NCBI GenBank assembly: GCA_964398055.1
Contig: CAYNLK010000023.1
Coordinates: 1 to 64,000, forward strand
Source: CAYNLK01 sp964398055
GTDB taxonomy: Bacteria; Chloroflexota; Anaerolineae; 4572-78; J111
DNA length: 64,000 nt
Reading direction: 5' to 3'
Shown: positions 38,877 through 48,230 of the stretch, piece by piece
Position numbering within the stretch: the stretch's first letter is position 1
Layout of the letters: every line of letters starts with the position of its first letter
Program-made: the position numbers and the translations under genes
The notes under the pieces: model-generated
Told to the model about the DNA's origin: nothing
Seen by the model: only the letters and a program-made list of their open reading frames with translations
Database searches by the model: none

Positions 38877-39713
38877 TTATTCCTCGCTGGTAGTCAGGGT
38901 CAAGCCGCGCAGCAAGTAGCGATGCAAAAACAAGAAAATCAAGGCCGTGGGCACCGAGGCAATCAAGGCCCCGGCCAGCACCCCCGGCGTGTTCTGCGAA
39001 GCGTAAATGCCGCGCATCCCGGCCAGGCCGGCCATAATCGGGCGCACATTGGCCGACTTGGCCAGGGTGATGCCAAAGAGCAGGTCGTTCCAAATCCAGG
39101 TGAATTGAAATAGAAACAGAGCAGCAATGGGGGCAATCGACAGCCGCATACAAATTTGCAGGTAGATGCCAAAGTTGGATAACCCGTCAATTTTGGCTGC
39201 TTCTATGATTTCGGTTGAGATGGTGGTAAAGTGGTTCCGCAGTACAAACAGGCAGAAGGGAATGGCAATGGCAATATAGAACAGGAGCAGCCCGGCCTGG
39301 GTGTCGTATAAAGAACTATTTTGGTAGAAGTAAAACAGCGGCAGCAGGTACATTTGAAACGGAAAAATTGTGCCGCTGTAAATGAGCAAAAACCAGCCAA
39401 AACTGCCTTTCAGTCGTAGTTGAACCATGGCGTAGGCCGCCAGCGAGGCCAGCGCAATGGCCCCGCTAGCCCCGCCGGCCGCGTAAACCAGGGTGATGGC
39501 AAAACTTTTGCCCAGCAGCCCTTTTTCCCAGGCAAAGCTGACATTTTCGCGCAGGGCAAGCTGCTGCGGCAGGTTCCAGGGGTAGGTTATAGCGGCTTCT
39601 TCCCGGCTTTTGAGGGCGGTGATAAAGGTAACGCTGATCGGCAGTAACCATAATACCACCAGCATAGACAGGACCATCAAAAAAATAACGCGGGTGAGCG
39701 AGAGTTTAGCCAT
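38877..39713 (-). CDS. Carbohydrate ABC transporter permease (MalG-type)
   Basis: A 278-residue inner-membrane permease with six helices. The EAA loop that contacts the ATPase is EIIEAAKIDGLSNFGIYLQI (about residues 172-191), with the conserved G at position 10 of the loop. It would pair with the MalF-type permease encoded next to it (4-base gap) and the binding protein at 40752-42284. No ABC ATPase gene is in the operon, so a shared MsmK/UgpC-type ATPase elsewhere on the chromosome probably energises it. Confidence 0.9.
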   Translation of the reverse strand: MAKLSLTRVIFLMVLSMLVVLWLLPISVTFITALKSREEAAITYPWNLPQQLALRENVSFAWEKGLLGKSFAITLVYAAGGASGAIALASLAAYAMVQLRLKGSFGWFLLIYSGTIFPFQMYLLPLFYFYQNSSLYDTQAGLLLFYIAIAIPFCLFVLRNHFTTISTEIIEAAKIDGLSNFGIYLQICMRLSIAPIAALFLFQFTWIWNDLLFGITLAKSANVRPIMAGLAGMRGIYASQNTPGVLAGALIASVPTALIFLFLHRYLLRGLTLTTSEE

Positions 39714-39716
39714 CGG

Positions 39717-40625
39717 TTAATCCTCGCGTTTGAAGATGGAGCGCAAATAGGCAATGGAAAAGATAATCACAATCAGCGACAGCAAATTGGCAATGGCCGC
39801 GCCATAGCCCAGCCGGAACAGCACAAATGACTCGCGGTACATCGTCACAGCAAATGTCTCCGATGACCGGTATGGGCCGCCCTGAGTCAACACCCAGATG
39901 ATGTCAAACACTTTGAAGCTGTTGACCACGGCCAGCGTCACCACCACTGTCGTGATGGGTCGCAGCAGCGGCAAGACGATGTGCCAAAAAACCTGCCATT
40001 CATTAGCCCCATCCAGCTTGGCCGCCTCGATTGGGTCGGCCGGGATATTTTGCAGGCCAACCAGAAACAGCACCATGTTGGTGCCGGTAATTTGCCAGGT
40101 ATAGGCCATCAGCATCACCACGGTGTGCCAGGGCGGCGAAACCAGCCATGAGCGCGCTAAAAACTCAAGTCCAACTTGGGCCAGCAGGGTATTCATAACC
40201 CCCTGCGGGGATAACATAAAACCCCAGACCACGGCAATACTTGTGGCTGAAATAGCGTATGGCAAATAGAAAATAGTCTTAAAAAAGCCTTGAAAGGGGA
40301 TATAGTTGATGATAACCGCCATAGCCAGGCCCAGCAGCACTGGAAAAGCCAGGGTGGCTACCACCCAAACCAAAGTATTAATGGCCGATATTTTAAAGAC
40401 CGGCTCCTTAAATATTAACTCGGAGTAATTTTGCAACCCGATGAAGTTAGGCGCGTTTAAGCCATTCCAATCGGTAAAGCTGACATACAGGGTATAGACG
40501 GCCGGGTAAAGTAAGAAAATTCCTACAAACAGCAGCGCCGGAATAAGATACAGGTAAACTTCAATTTTACTGATAAACTTGCGCCGGGATGGATAAGCGG
40601 GCTGCAGAGAACCTGTTGCCTCCAT
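39717..40625 (-). CDS. Carbohydrate ABC transporter permease (MalF-type)
   Basis: A 302-residue permease with six helices and the EAA loop DPIEAAKLDGANEWQVFWHI (about residues 197-216). The N-terminus (ATGSLQPAYPSRRKFISKIE) is cytosolic and basic. It forms the transmembrane pore with the MalG-type partner. It is separated from the binding-protein gene by a 126-base spacer with two strong hairpins (40654-40741), which would lower permease expression relative to the binding protein. Confidence 0.9.
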   Translation of the reverse strand: MEATGSLQPAYPSRRKFISKIEVYLYLIPALLFVGIFLLYPAVYTLYVSFTDWNGLNAPNFIGLQNYSELIFKEPVFKISAINTLVWVVATLAFPVLLGLAMAVIINYIPFQGFFKTIFYLPYAISATSIAVVWGFMLSPQGVMNTLLAQVGLEFLARSWLVSPPWHTVVMLMAYTWQITGTNMVLFLVGLQNIPADPIEAAKLDGANEWQVFWHIVLPLLRPITTVVVTLAVVNSFKVFDIIWVLTQGGPYRSSETFAVTMYRESFVLFRLGYGAAIANLLSLIVIIFSIAYLRSIFKRED

Positions 40626-40653
40626 GTGAAAATCCTGTCAATGATGGTGGTTT

Positions 40654-40741
40654 CCACCGGCGAAGGCATCTGCCTCCGCCGGTGGCGCATATTTTTAGGG
40701 CTTAAGATTTAGGGTGACCGGCACTTGAAAAGTACCGGTCA
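40654..40741 (-). terminator. Two hairpins between binding-protein and permease genes
   Basis: The first stem is CCACCGGCG...CGCCGGTGG (40654-40685), extended by AGGCA-TC-TGCCT. The second is TGACCGGCACTT...AAGTACCGGTCA (40715-40741), a member of the GGTGACCGGC palindrome family. They follow the binding-protein stop in the direction of transcription. They probably act as attenuators or 3' stabilisers that give more binding protein than permease. Confidence 0.55.
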
Positions 40742-40751
40742 GCTATTTTGA

Positions 40752-42284
40752 TTATTGACGGCTGGCCCAAACCGAGTCGGCTTTTTGTTGAATGGCCGCT
40801 TGCACGCTCGTCATTGTAGTGGGGTCAAGGATAAAACGGCTCAACTCATCGACGGCTGTCTCAACAATGTCGGGTGGGGTGGCTTCCCAGTAGCGTTGCA
40901 GCAGTTGGGCGTTGCTGTCGCTAATCTGTTTGGCGACGTTTTGCCCTACCGGGTTGTCAATTTTGGCGCGGCTGTTGGGTGAGCTAAAGCCCATTAGGTT
41001 GCACCACTGTCCCTGCGCTGGCACCGACATAAACCAGTCGGCGATTTGCAGGGCCTGTTCCTTGTTTGGCCCGTTGGTCGAAACCAGCAACGGCGCGGTT
41101 TCAAAGAACAGAGCCGGGGGCAGGTCTGCCTTGACGTTAGGCATAATGAAGGCATCGTAATCAACGCCCGGCACCATGCCGCTATTGACCAAGGTGGCCG
41201 AGTACCAGTCGCCAATAGGAATCATGGCTACGTCGCCCTGTTTGAAAAGCCCAATCAGCTCGTTATCGGCGGTGCCAAAGCTAATGCCGGGGTCGGTAAA
41301 GTAGCCTTTGTCAATCATGTCCTTCCAAAGCGTCATTGCTTCAGTAATGGCCGGATCGTCATAACCAATCTTGCCATTCACCAGGTTGTTGTAAACATCC
41401 GGCCCGCCGGTGCGTAGCACCATCTCCTCAAACATAATAAAGGCCGGCCAGCGGTCGACTACTTGTTGAGCCAGAGGTGTAACCCCATTGGCTACAAGAG
41501 TGTCGTTGACGGCCATAAATTCTTCCCAGGTTTTGGGTGGAACCAGGTTGTATTCATCAAAAACGTGCTTGTTGTAATACACCACCCAATAGGCCACCAG
41601 GAAAGGTACCGCATACACTTTGTTGTCAAAGGTATAGGCCGAGGCAATCCCCTGGCTGTACTCGCCGGAGCTGAGATACTTGTTCCAGATGGGGGTTAAA
41701 TCCTCTGCGCCGCCGGAAGCAATGATATCTTCCATGCGATAGCCCGACCACCAGGTAAACAAATCCGGGGGACTGTTCGTGCCCAGGGCTGCCCGGACGG
41801 TGGATTGGTAGGTGGTGGTATCAGGGTAGGGTACCGAGGCAAAGCCAACGCCAATCTGGCCGGCGGCCGATACGCCAACCTTGTCCAGATTTTCGGCCCA
41901 GGACGATTTATCGTGGTACAGTTCCAGGAAGGGCGCAGTTGCGGCCGTGGCGGCCATCTCTTCACCGGCTGCCTCGATCAAAACACCGGCCGCTTCGGCG
42001 CTGGGGACACACAATTTCCAGCCTGGCTCGATGATATTGACATTGGCAATTGTGGCGTAACTGTCATCGGTCTTAGCTTTGGCATTGGTCGCATCGGCAA
42101 TGGCCTGATACGCAAGCACATCACCATAGAACTTGTCAGCCAGCTTCGACAGCCAGTCATCAGCCTGAACAACGACATCTGTTTCACAGACTACCTCTTC
42201 TTGGGCCAGCGCATAGGCGGGCATTAGCGTTAGCACAAACGCCAACACCATCACCATACTTACAACTTTGTTTATTTTCTTCAC
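40752..42284 (-). CDS. Solute-binding protein with N-terminal LysM domain
   Basis: A 510-residue secreted sugar-binding protein. A GTG start at 42284 has AGGAGGT eight bases upstream and gives a signal peptide (KKINKVVSMVMVLAFVLTL ... AYALA). Residues about 35-95 form a LysM-like domain (VVVQADDWLSKLADKFYGD, then VNIIEPGWKLCVP), which usually binds peptidoglycan or chitin-like glycans. The extracellular solute-binding domain (type 1) follows from about 115 to the end, with EEFMAVNDTLVANGVTPLA. The LysM could tether a Gram-positive-like or monoderm cell's binding protein to the wall instead of a lipid anchor: no lipobox is present. Confidence 0.88.
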   Translation of the reverse strand: MKKINKVVSMVMVLAFVLTLMPAYALAQEEVVCETDVVVQADDWLSKLADKFYGDVLAYQAIADATNAKAKTDDSYATIANVNIIEPGWKLCVPSAEAAGVLIEAAGEEMAATAATAPFLELYHDKSSWAENLDKVGVSAAGQIGVGFASVPYPDTTTYQSTVRAALGTNSPPDLFTWWSGYRMEDIIASGGAEDLTPIWNKYLSSGEYSQGIASAYTFDNKVYAVPFLVAYWVVYYNKHVFDEYNLVPPKTWEEFMAVNDTLVANGVTPLAQQVVDRWPAFIMFEEMVLRTGGPDVYNNLVNGKIGYDDPAITEAMTLWKDMIDKGYFTDPGISFGTADNELIGLFKQGDVAMIPIGDWYSATLVNSGMVPGVDYDAFIMPNVKADLPPALFFETAPLLVSTNGPNKEQALQIADWFMSVPAQGQWCNLMGFSSPNSRAKIDNPVGQNVAKQISDSNAQLLQRYWEATPPDIVETAVDELSRFILDPTTMTSVQAAIQQKADSVWASRQ

Positions 42285-42410
42285 TGGAATACCTCCTTTG
42301 ATAATATTCATTAAATATGTTTTACTTCATTTTCCAATACTGCCATCCATCCTATTTTTTGTGAGCTTCCCTCACCCCCTTTCCTTGCCCAAAATAACCT
42401 TCCACGGATA

Positions 42411-45065
42411 TCAATGATTTTGAGGCTCAAACACCACTCTGACACAAGCCAGAGAGCGCGGCGGCGCGTTTAACAAGATTGTTTCATTTTCAGTCATCAA
42501 AGTATCTTCATCAGCCTCTATCGGCGAGCAGCTCCAGGCGTTAGCCGGCCGGGTTGCCGGAAATTGCAAGCTGATCTCCTGCGCCTGTGCCGTAAAGTTG
42601 AAGGCTCGCACAATGACTCCCCGGCCATCGGCGGCCTGTTTGAGTTGAATATCGGCCACACCGGCCGGTTCCACCTGCAAAAATTGACCGGCCGGGCCGG
42701 GGGTTGCCCCTGGTACGCGCACAATGATGGGTGGCGTCATCTGCTCGGCGGCAAAGCGACCGGCCGCAGCGGCATCGTAACCGGCCATTGAGGTGAGCCG
42801 GTAGCGAAAAAGTAGTTCACCGCTTTGAGCAGCCCTGAAGTTGGTATCCCAATGGTTGTGAGCGGCCCAGGAAACCAGGCTAGCTTCGTGAGCCGCCAGT
42901 TGCTCGGCCCAGCGTCCCGTCTGAATCCCACCTACCTGGACCAGCGGCGCGTCGAGCGTTGCAAGCACAATTGAGGTGCTAGCGTCCGACAGTTCGGCCC
43001 AGCGCTGGATACCGTACCAATCGCGGCAGGAGCCGGGCAGTTGTTCGACTTCCGGTTCCAACGGCACACCGTTTAAGTCCAGGTGGAAAGTGGGTTTTTG
43101 CAGAGCAAAGGGAAAAGTAATGTAGACCGCTTCCGGGCTGGTAACGTATTCTTTATCGACCACCACATCCAGGTGCAGCACCTTTTCATAGTGCGGCAGC
43201 AGGTAGCGCGCTCGCACCGACCGCGCCCCGGGGGCCTGCATAAACATCTCTAAGCTGACGCCGATGCTGTCGAGCCGGGCCGGGGCAAGCTGCACCTGGG
43301 CCGGCCCGCGGCGGCGGAAGGGGGTATTTTGGCGCGGCGTGCCAAAATTCAGTTCGTCGGAAAAATCGCCGCTGAAAATGGCGGCGTACCCTTTCGGGTG
43401 GTCTACCCATTCATAAACATACTGCCCCAGGCGCCACGGACCCGCCTGGGCGGCCAGTTGCCGGCCCGCTTCTTTATCGTACCAACTCCAAAGGCCGCCG
43501 GTCGCAGGGTCAACCTCTATTTTGTACCATTGGTTTTCGATGACTCCCTCGCCGGCGCGGGCCTCGGCCGGTGCCGTTGCCGGGGTGGGAGTTATCACTT
43601 GATAGCCAAAGGGCGGCAGGGTGACTTGAAGCAGCGGCCTAAACGCCGGCGTATCGTCGAGCGGGTGGGGATCTTCGGCGGATAAGTGGGTCGGCGGGGC
43701 GTCCCGGTAGTTGCCGGCCAGATAAGTTTCCAAAAAATTGTAGGGCGCCCGGCCGCCGCGGTCGGGCGGCACAGCCCAGGCTATCTGCCGGGGCCAGCCC
43801 AGGGGGTTAATGACCAAAAATTGCGAGCCGGTGGTAGCTGAATCCTGCTCCCCCCGCCAGGGCCGCCAGACCACGCCTTCGGGCTGGACGCCGGTGAGGC
43901 TGTGGGCGAAGCGGCGGCCCGCCTGCGCCAGCAATTCGTGGGTTAAGGCAAAGCCGTTGTAGGCAAAACCGGCCTTGCCGTTCCACTGGGCTTTGGTAAA
44001 GGGGAGGTGAGGTTGCTTAACACTGGAAAATGCGCCCCAGGTGTGCTCATCGTACAAAGAAATTTGGTGATACGCTTCTTCAATTAGGTTGGGGTCAAGG
44101 TTATCTACCTGGGTAGCCAGTAAGTCCAGCCCCGGCAACAGGGCCTCGGTGGCGCGGTTGAGCGAGGTTTCATAGGCAGACGAGGCCACGCCATCGGCCC
44201 ACCAGTCGGCCCAATCGCCCCGGCGGGTGGGTAATTCATGGGCGTAACGTTGCTGCAGCAGCGTTACAAAATCATCGATGGTGATAAACTCCAGCCGCGG
44301 CGTCCGCCCGGCCTCGTTCCAGTCGCGGACAAAATCGGAAATGGCTTCAAAGGGCGGGCCGTTATCGACCATGGCCGGGTGGGTGATTTGGGCGTAAAGA
44401 AAATCATAAGGGTAATCCTGGCGCTGCTCCTGCCGTTTTATGACGTTAAACAGGCGTTCGGTATCAACCGGGTTGCCCAAACCGTACATGAACAGGCCAT
44501 GCGAGTAATGTGGGCCGTTGAAGGTGAGCAGGCGCCGACCGCCCGGCCCTTCCCACCAAAAGGCGGTCAACCGCGGCTGGGGCCGCCGCCCCCGGTAGGG
44601 GTTGATCGACATGGTCAAGCCGGTAATGCCAATAGCCGGCAGCAGGTCGGCCCACAGCCAGCTAGCGCCATCGACATCGCACTGCATTGCTGAGGTAATC
44701 CGCAAACCGTACTGCTGCCGCATTCGCATCACCGGGTAGAGCGAACGCACCATCGCCGCCGGTGAGAGCAGGGGGGTCCAGTGGTAAGCCATGGCGGTAA
44801 CGGCGATGCGGCCTTCGCCATGCAATTTCAAGAATCGATCGATCTGGCGCGGGGAACGTTGTTGCAGGTACCGTTCAACCGTGGAGGCGACTTCACAAGT
44901 CCAGCGGTACTGGGCTTCTGGTGGATAAGCGGCCGTGGCTTCGCATAGCTCAATCGCCCGGTCAATAAAGTCTAAATGTTGGCGAAAAAGGGTGTTTTGA
45001 TGGTCGGTATAGCCGATGTCGGTGTGGGTATGGCTGACCAGATAGACAGTTTTGATTTGGGCCAT
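42411..45065 (-). CDS. Alpha-mannosidase-like glycoside hydrolase (GH38)
   Basis: An 884-residue cytosolic glycosidase. The N-terminal catalytic domain begins VYLVSHTHTDIGYTDH, the H-x-D zinc site of GH38, and continues to SAMQCDVDGASWLWADLL, where the aspartate is the expected catalytic nucleophile. The central and C-terminal beta-rich domains complete the family layout. GH38 enzymes release alpha-linked mannose and need Zn2+ or a similar metal. The start is the ATG one base past the regulator stop; GAGGGG precedes it. There is no signal peptide, so it probably acts on oligosaccharides already imported by the adjacent ABC system. Confidence 0.85.
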   Translation of the reverse strand: MAQIKTVYLVSHTHTDIGYTDHQNTLFRQHLDFIDRAIELCEATAAYPPEAQYRWTCEVASTVERYLQQRSPRQIDRFLKLHGEGRIAVTAMAYHWTPLLSPAAMVRSLYPVMRMRQQYGLRITSAMQCDVDGASWLWADLLPAIGITGLTMSINPYRGRRPQPRLTAFWWEGPGGRRLLTFNGPHYSHGLFMYGLGNPVDTERLFNVIKRQEQRQDYPYDFLYAQITHPAMVDNGPPFEAISDFVRDWNEAGRTPRLEFITIDDFVTLLQQRYAHELPTRRGDWADWWADGVASSAYETSLNRATEALLPGLDLLATQVDNLDPNLIEEAYHQISLYDEHTWGAFSSVKQPHLPFTKAQWNGKAGFAYNGFALTHELLAQAGRRFAHSLTGVQPEGVVWRPWRGEQDSATTGSQFLVINPLGWPRQIAWAVPPDRGGRAPYNFLETYLAGNYRDAPPTHLSAEDPHPLDDTPAFRPLLQVTLPPFGYQVITPTPATAPAEARAGEGVIENQWYKIEVDPATGGLWSWYDKEAGRQLAAQAGPWRLGQYVYEWVDHPKGYAAIFSGDFSDELNFGTPRQNTPFRRRGPAQVQLAPARLDSIGVSLEMFMQAPGARSVRARYLLPHYEKVLHLDVVVDKEYVTSPEAVYITFPFALQKPTFHLDLNGVPLEPEVEQLPGSCRDWYGIQRWAELSDASTSIVLATLDAPLVQVGGIQTGRWAEQLAAHEASLVSWAAHNHWDTNFRAAQSGELLFRYRLTSMAGYDAAAAGRFAAEQMTPPIIVRVPGATPGPAGQFLQVEPAGVADIQLKQAADGRGVIVRAFNFTAQAQEISLQFPATRPANAWSCSPIEADEDTLMTENETILLNAPPRSLACVRVVFEPQNH

Positions 45066-45066
45066 T

Positions 45067-46818
45067 TTACAACCCCTCTTCCGCAATCGAAACTTCGATG
45101 CCCCGCTGAGTCAGGGCCAGCCGGTCGTGAGCACTGATACCCGCGTCGGTAATCAGGCGATGAATGTGCTCGATGGGCGCCACCTTCACCAACGACTCAA
45201 CGCCGATTTTGGTGTAATCGGCCAGAATGATAACCTCCCGGGCTGCGCTCATCATCGCTTGCTTGACCGTAGTCTCGGGAATATTGGTATTCGATAAACC
45301 AAAATCCAGGCTCAGGCCGTGGACGGAGATAAAGGCTTTATCGACCCGCAGCTCCTGAAAGGTAGCCTCGGCCCCAGGTCCAACCAACGAACGACTCTCT
45401 CGCCGCATCATTCCACCGCTGGCCACCAGGGTCAGGCCCGACTCATTTTCCAACTCAGCCAGGACAGGTAAAGAGTTGGTGATGATCGTGATTCCCTGCT
45501 TGCCGTGTAAGGCCCGAGCCAGATGAGCCACTGTTACGCCGGCGTCTAAAATAATGGTATCACCTTCATAGATAAAGCGGGCGGCGGTATGACCAATGGC
45601 TCGTTTCAAGGCGTCGATTTCCTGGGCCATATCCTGGCTGGCATCAACTACCTCCAGCACAATGCCCAGGCTGCGGCTGTGCTCTTGCATGGTCCGGCGC
45701 ACATTTTGATACCACTCGTGAGAGCTAAAAACCTCTACATAACCAATCCGTTTGGGTTTGGGGCGCTGGAGACACTGCCGCAGTAAGGTAAAGCCGGGAC
45801 TGGCTGAAGGTAGTTGTTCAGCCCGAGTCCAGTTGATTAGCCACTGACCGGTCTGACTATCCCGTTGATAAAATTGCGCTAAATTTTCCGGGGTAATAAT
45901 GGCAAAGGGGGTGGTGATTCGTTCGGGCAGAACGCAGCCGTGGAAGGCACACACGGCCGCGTCGACACAGGCCCGTCCGACCAGTTCCGGGAACATAGCT
46001 ACACAAATGGTGTACGGCCGCCCCTGCTCCAACAGTTCTTTGACCGAGTCGCCTTCAAGTCCAAACGACGCCAGGAGAAGGCGGCCCTCGTCCAGGCCAC
46101 CAGCCCGGTAGGCGTCCAGCGCGCCCAACGCCGAGTCATCGTTGATTCCAAAAATTACGTTGATCTCAGGATGGACGGCCAGGGCGTCGGCCGTAATCTG
46201 CCGGGCCGTATCCCGGATACCTTGACCATCGATGCGGAATAGAACTCGCTGCTCAGGGGGCAGTTCACGCAAGCCATCAGCAAAACCACGGCTGCGAGCT
46301 TCGGTGTTTGATTGGGGATAACTGACATCCAGGGCAACGATTTTTTCGTTGAAATGCTGGCGGGCGTGGTTGCTTACCCACTGGCCGAGTTCAAAGCCGG
46401 CCCGGTAGTTGTCGACCGCCACCACGGTCAGCGCGCCTGGATAGTTGATCGCCTCGGCAATGATCGGTACGCCGGCCCGGCGGCCCCGTTCGATGAGCAG
46501 ACGATTGGCCCTGGTCTCGTTAGGAGTAACAATCAGGACGTCGGCCCGGTCGGTCAGGGCGAGCCGGGCCTTCAGCAAACCGGAGCTATTTGGCTGACCG
46601 GGTAGTTGCGGCGGTGTTGTGGTCGGCACTGCCCCGCCATGCGTGCGCAGCAGTTTCCCCTTTTCTTCCAAACGGCGCAGGTCACGGCGGGCAGTTTCAG
46701 GCGAACAATTACAGTAGCTGCAAATTTCAGCCACACTCACTACCCCGTGCTGATGCAGCAAATTTTGGATCACAACCTCGCGTTGGCCAGGGATCACCTT
46801 TTTACCCGTTCCGGTCAA
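45067..46818 (-). CDS. Chimeric DeoR-type regulator with inserted sugar-binding domain
   Basis: A 583-residue regulator. Residues about 15-75 are a DeoR-type helix-turn-helix (VSVAEICSYCNCSPETARRDL). Residues about 85-345 form a RbsB/LacI-like periplasmic-binding-protein fold (LIVTPNETRANRLLIERG ... ADALAVHPEINVIFGINDD). From about 400 on is the DeoR C-terminal sensor (FIYEGDTIILDAGVTVAHL, ASGGMMRRESRSLVGPGA). Between them a short PBP-like start (RIGYVEVFSSHEWYQNV) is cut off. The start codon given is TTG; a GTG at 46797 is equally possible. It is the first gene of the carbohydrate operon and probably controls it. Confidence 0.8.
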   Translation of the reverse strand: MTGTGKKVIPGQREVVIQNLLHQHGVVSVAEICSYCNCSPETARRDLRRLEEKGKLLRTHGGAVPTTTPPQLPGQPNSSGLLKARLALTDRADVLIVTPNETRANRLLIERGRRAGVPIIAEAINYPGALTVVAVDNYRAGFELGQWVSNHARQHFNEKIVALDVSYPQSNTEARSRGFADGLRELPPEQRVLFRIDGQGIRDTARQITADALAVHPEINVIFGINDDSALGALDAYRAGGLDEGRLLLASFGLEGDSVKELLEQGRPYTICVAMFPELVGRACVDAAVCAFHGCVLPERITTPFAIITPENLAQFYQRDSQTGQWLINWTRAEQLPSASPGFTLLRQCLQRPKPKRIGYVEVFSSHEWYQNVRRTMQEHSRSLGIVLEVVDASQDMAQEIDALKRAIGHTAARFIYEGDTIILDAGVTVAHLARALHGKQGITIITNSLPVLAELENESGLTLVASGGMMRRESRSLVGPGAEATFQELRVDKAFISVHGLSLDFGLSNTNIPETTVKQAMMSAAREVIILADYTKIGVESLVKVAPIEHIHRLITDAGISAHDRLALTQRGIEVSIAEEGL

Positions 46819-46826
46819 CTTTGACC
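46813..46826. promoter_or_regulatory. GGTCAA-CT-TTGACC operator at the regulator start
   Basis: A perfect 6-2-6 palindrome overlaps the likely start codon. A related GGTCA-type repeat (TGACCGATTTTGACC, plus strand) is at 46896-46910 upstream of the promoter. A repressor binding both could loop over the promoter at 46857-46885, an arrangement that suits autoregulation. Confidence 0.55.
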
Positions 46827-46856
46827 ATTTTAGACTGAGTTGCCTAGAATATCCTC

Positions 46857-46885
46857 ACTATAACGGATAAAATCGGCAATGTCAA
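46857..46885 (-). promoter_or_regulatory. Promoter of the carbohydrate operon
   Basis: In gene direction: TTGACA (46885-46880), exactly 17 bases, TATAGT (46862-46857). Transcription would start near 46850. The match to sigma-70 consensus is nearly perfect, as expected of a promoter kept off by a repressor. Confidence 0.75.
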
Positions 46886-46942
46886 CGGGTAAAAATGACC
46901 GATTTTGACCGAAATCAGAAAAAGTAGCCGGAAACGGTCAAC

Positions 46943-48199
46943 TCAGCTTCGCACCAGGGCATCGGTCATGCGCGCCACCCGGACCATTTCGCGCACGTTG
47001 TGGACGCGCACAATGTCGGCACCCCGCTCGATGCTCAGGGCCACCGTGGCCCCAGTGCCTTCAACCCGTTCGGCCGGGGGCAGATCCAGGGTGTAGCCGA
47101 TGAAACTCTTGCGCGAGGTGCCGATCAAAATTGGCCGCCCCAGCACGCGGAATTCGGCCAACTGGTTGAGTAGCATCAGATTCTGTTCAACCGTTTTGCC
47201 AAAACCAATGCCGACATCGATGATGATCTTTTCTTCGGCTACCCCGGCCGCCAGACCAAGCTCGATACTCGCTTGAAGTTCGCCCAGGATATCGGCCAGC
47301 AGGTGGTCGTACTCAACCCCAACGTAGCGTCCGCCCAGCTTGGCTTCCTGGACCGCATCTTTGGGCCGGCTGCGGTTGTGCATCACAATCACCGGCACGC
47401 CGTAAGCAGCCGCCACCGCCGCCATATCAGCGTCCATCCGTAACCCCCAGACGTCATTGATCAGATGCGCCCCGGCGGCGATGGCCTGGCGGGCCACCTC
47501 AGCCTTGTAGGTATCAACCGAAATGGCTACCTTGAATTCGGCGGCCACCGCTTTGATGGCCGGGATCACCCGCCGCAGCTCCTCCGCTTGTGATACCGGT
47601 TGGGAACCGGGCCGGGTGCTCTCGCCGCCAATGTCGAGCATGTCGGCCCCGTCCTGGACCATCTGGCGCGCCTGCTGGAGCACCGCCTCCAGCCAGTTGG
47701 CCTGGGTTAGCAAGCCGTCCTCGCTGAAACTGTCGGGGGTGACGTTGAGGATGCCCATTACGTAGGTGCGCTTGCCCCAGTCGCAGGTCAACGGGCCGAT
47801 GGTAAGGGGCGGCGGATTGCTGCTCAAACGGGCCAGGGTTAGCCGTATATCGTGGCCTACTTGTTGCAGCGCCGGGTCGGTCTGGCGTTCCAACCCGGCC
47901 AAAAGTTCCTCCACCTGCCGTTTAGTCCCTGCCAGCAGGCAGCAGCTCTGGCCAGTCTCCCCCGTAGCCGCGCCGATCATCGCCTCACCGCCCAGTTGCT
48001 GCATCTGCTGGCGCAGCGAGGCGGCTGTGGCCGCGGTGATCGACTCGATGACCAGGCGCACCGGCGTGGCCGCGGCCATGATTTGCTCGCTGAGCTGATC
48101 ATCGACCTTGAACCGGCGTAACTCTTCGGCCAGTTGATCTTGCCCGCCAACAGGGATCGAACGAATGAGAATTTTTGGCTTAATCGTTGATTTGAGCAT
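46943..48199 (-). CDS. folP: Dihydropteroate synthase with N-terminal domain
   Basis: A 418-residue protein. The C-terminal 270 residues are a dihydropteroate synthase TIM barrel: MGILNVTPDSFSEDG, DMLDIGGESTRPGSQ, SVDTYKAEVARQAI, and IGTSRKSFIG. It joins 6-hydroxymethyl-dihydropterin pyrophosphate to an aryl amine. The N-terminal 140 residues (AEELRRFKVDDQLSEQIMAAA) are an accessory domain also found in some Chloroflexota and cyanobacterial FolP proteins. Because it stands at the end of a methanopterin gene island, it may serve folate or the methanopterin branch, or both. I cannot tell from sequence. Confidence 0.88.
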   Translation of the reverse strand: MLKSTIKPKILIRSIPVGGQDQLAEELRRFKVDDQLSEQIMAAATPVRLVIESITAATAASLRQQMQQLGGEAMIGAATGETGQSCCLLAGTKRQVEELLAGLERQTDPALQQVGHDIRLTLARLSSNPPPLTIGPLTCDWGKRTYVMGILNVTPDSFSEDGLLTQANWLEAVLQQARQMVQDGADMLDIGGESTRPGSQPVSQAEELRRVIPAIKAVAAEFKVAISVDTYKAEVARQAIAAGAHLINDVWGLRMDADMAAVAAAYGVPVIVMHNRSRPKDAVQEAKLGGRYVGVEYDHLLADILGELQASIELGLAAGVAEEKIIIDVGIGFGKTVEQNLMLLNQLAEFRVLGRPILIGTSRKSFIGYTLDLPPAERVEGTGATVALSIERGADIVRVHNVREMVRVARMTDALVRS

Positions 48200-48230
48200 C
48201 GCCGTAACTCACGCAGAAATAATTTCTCAG

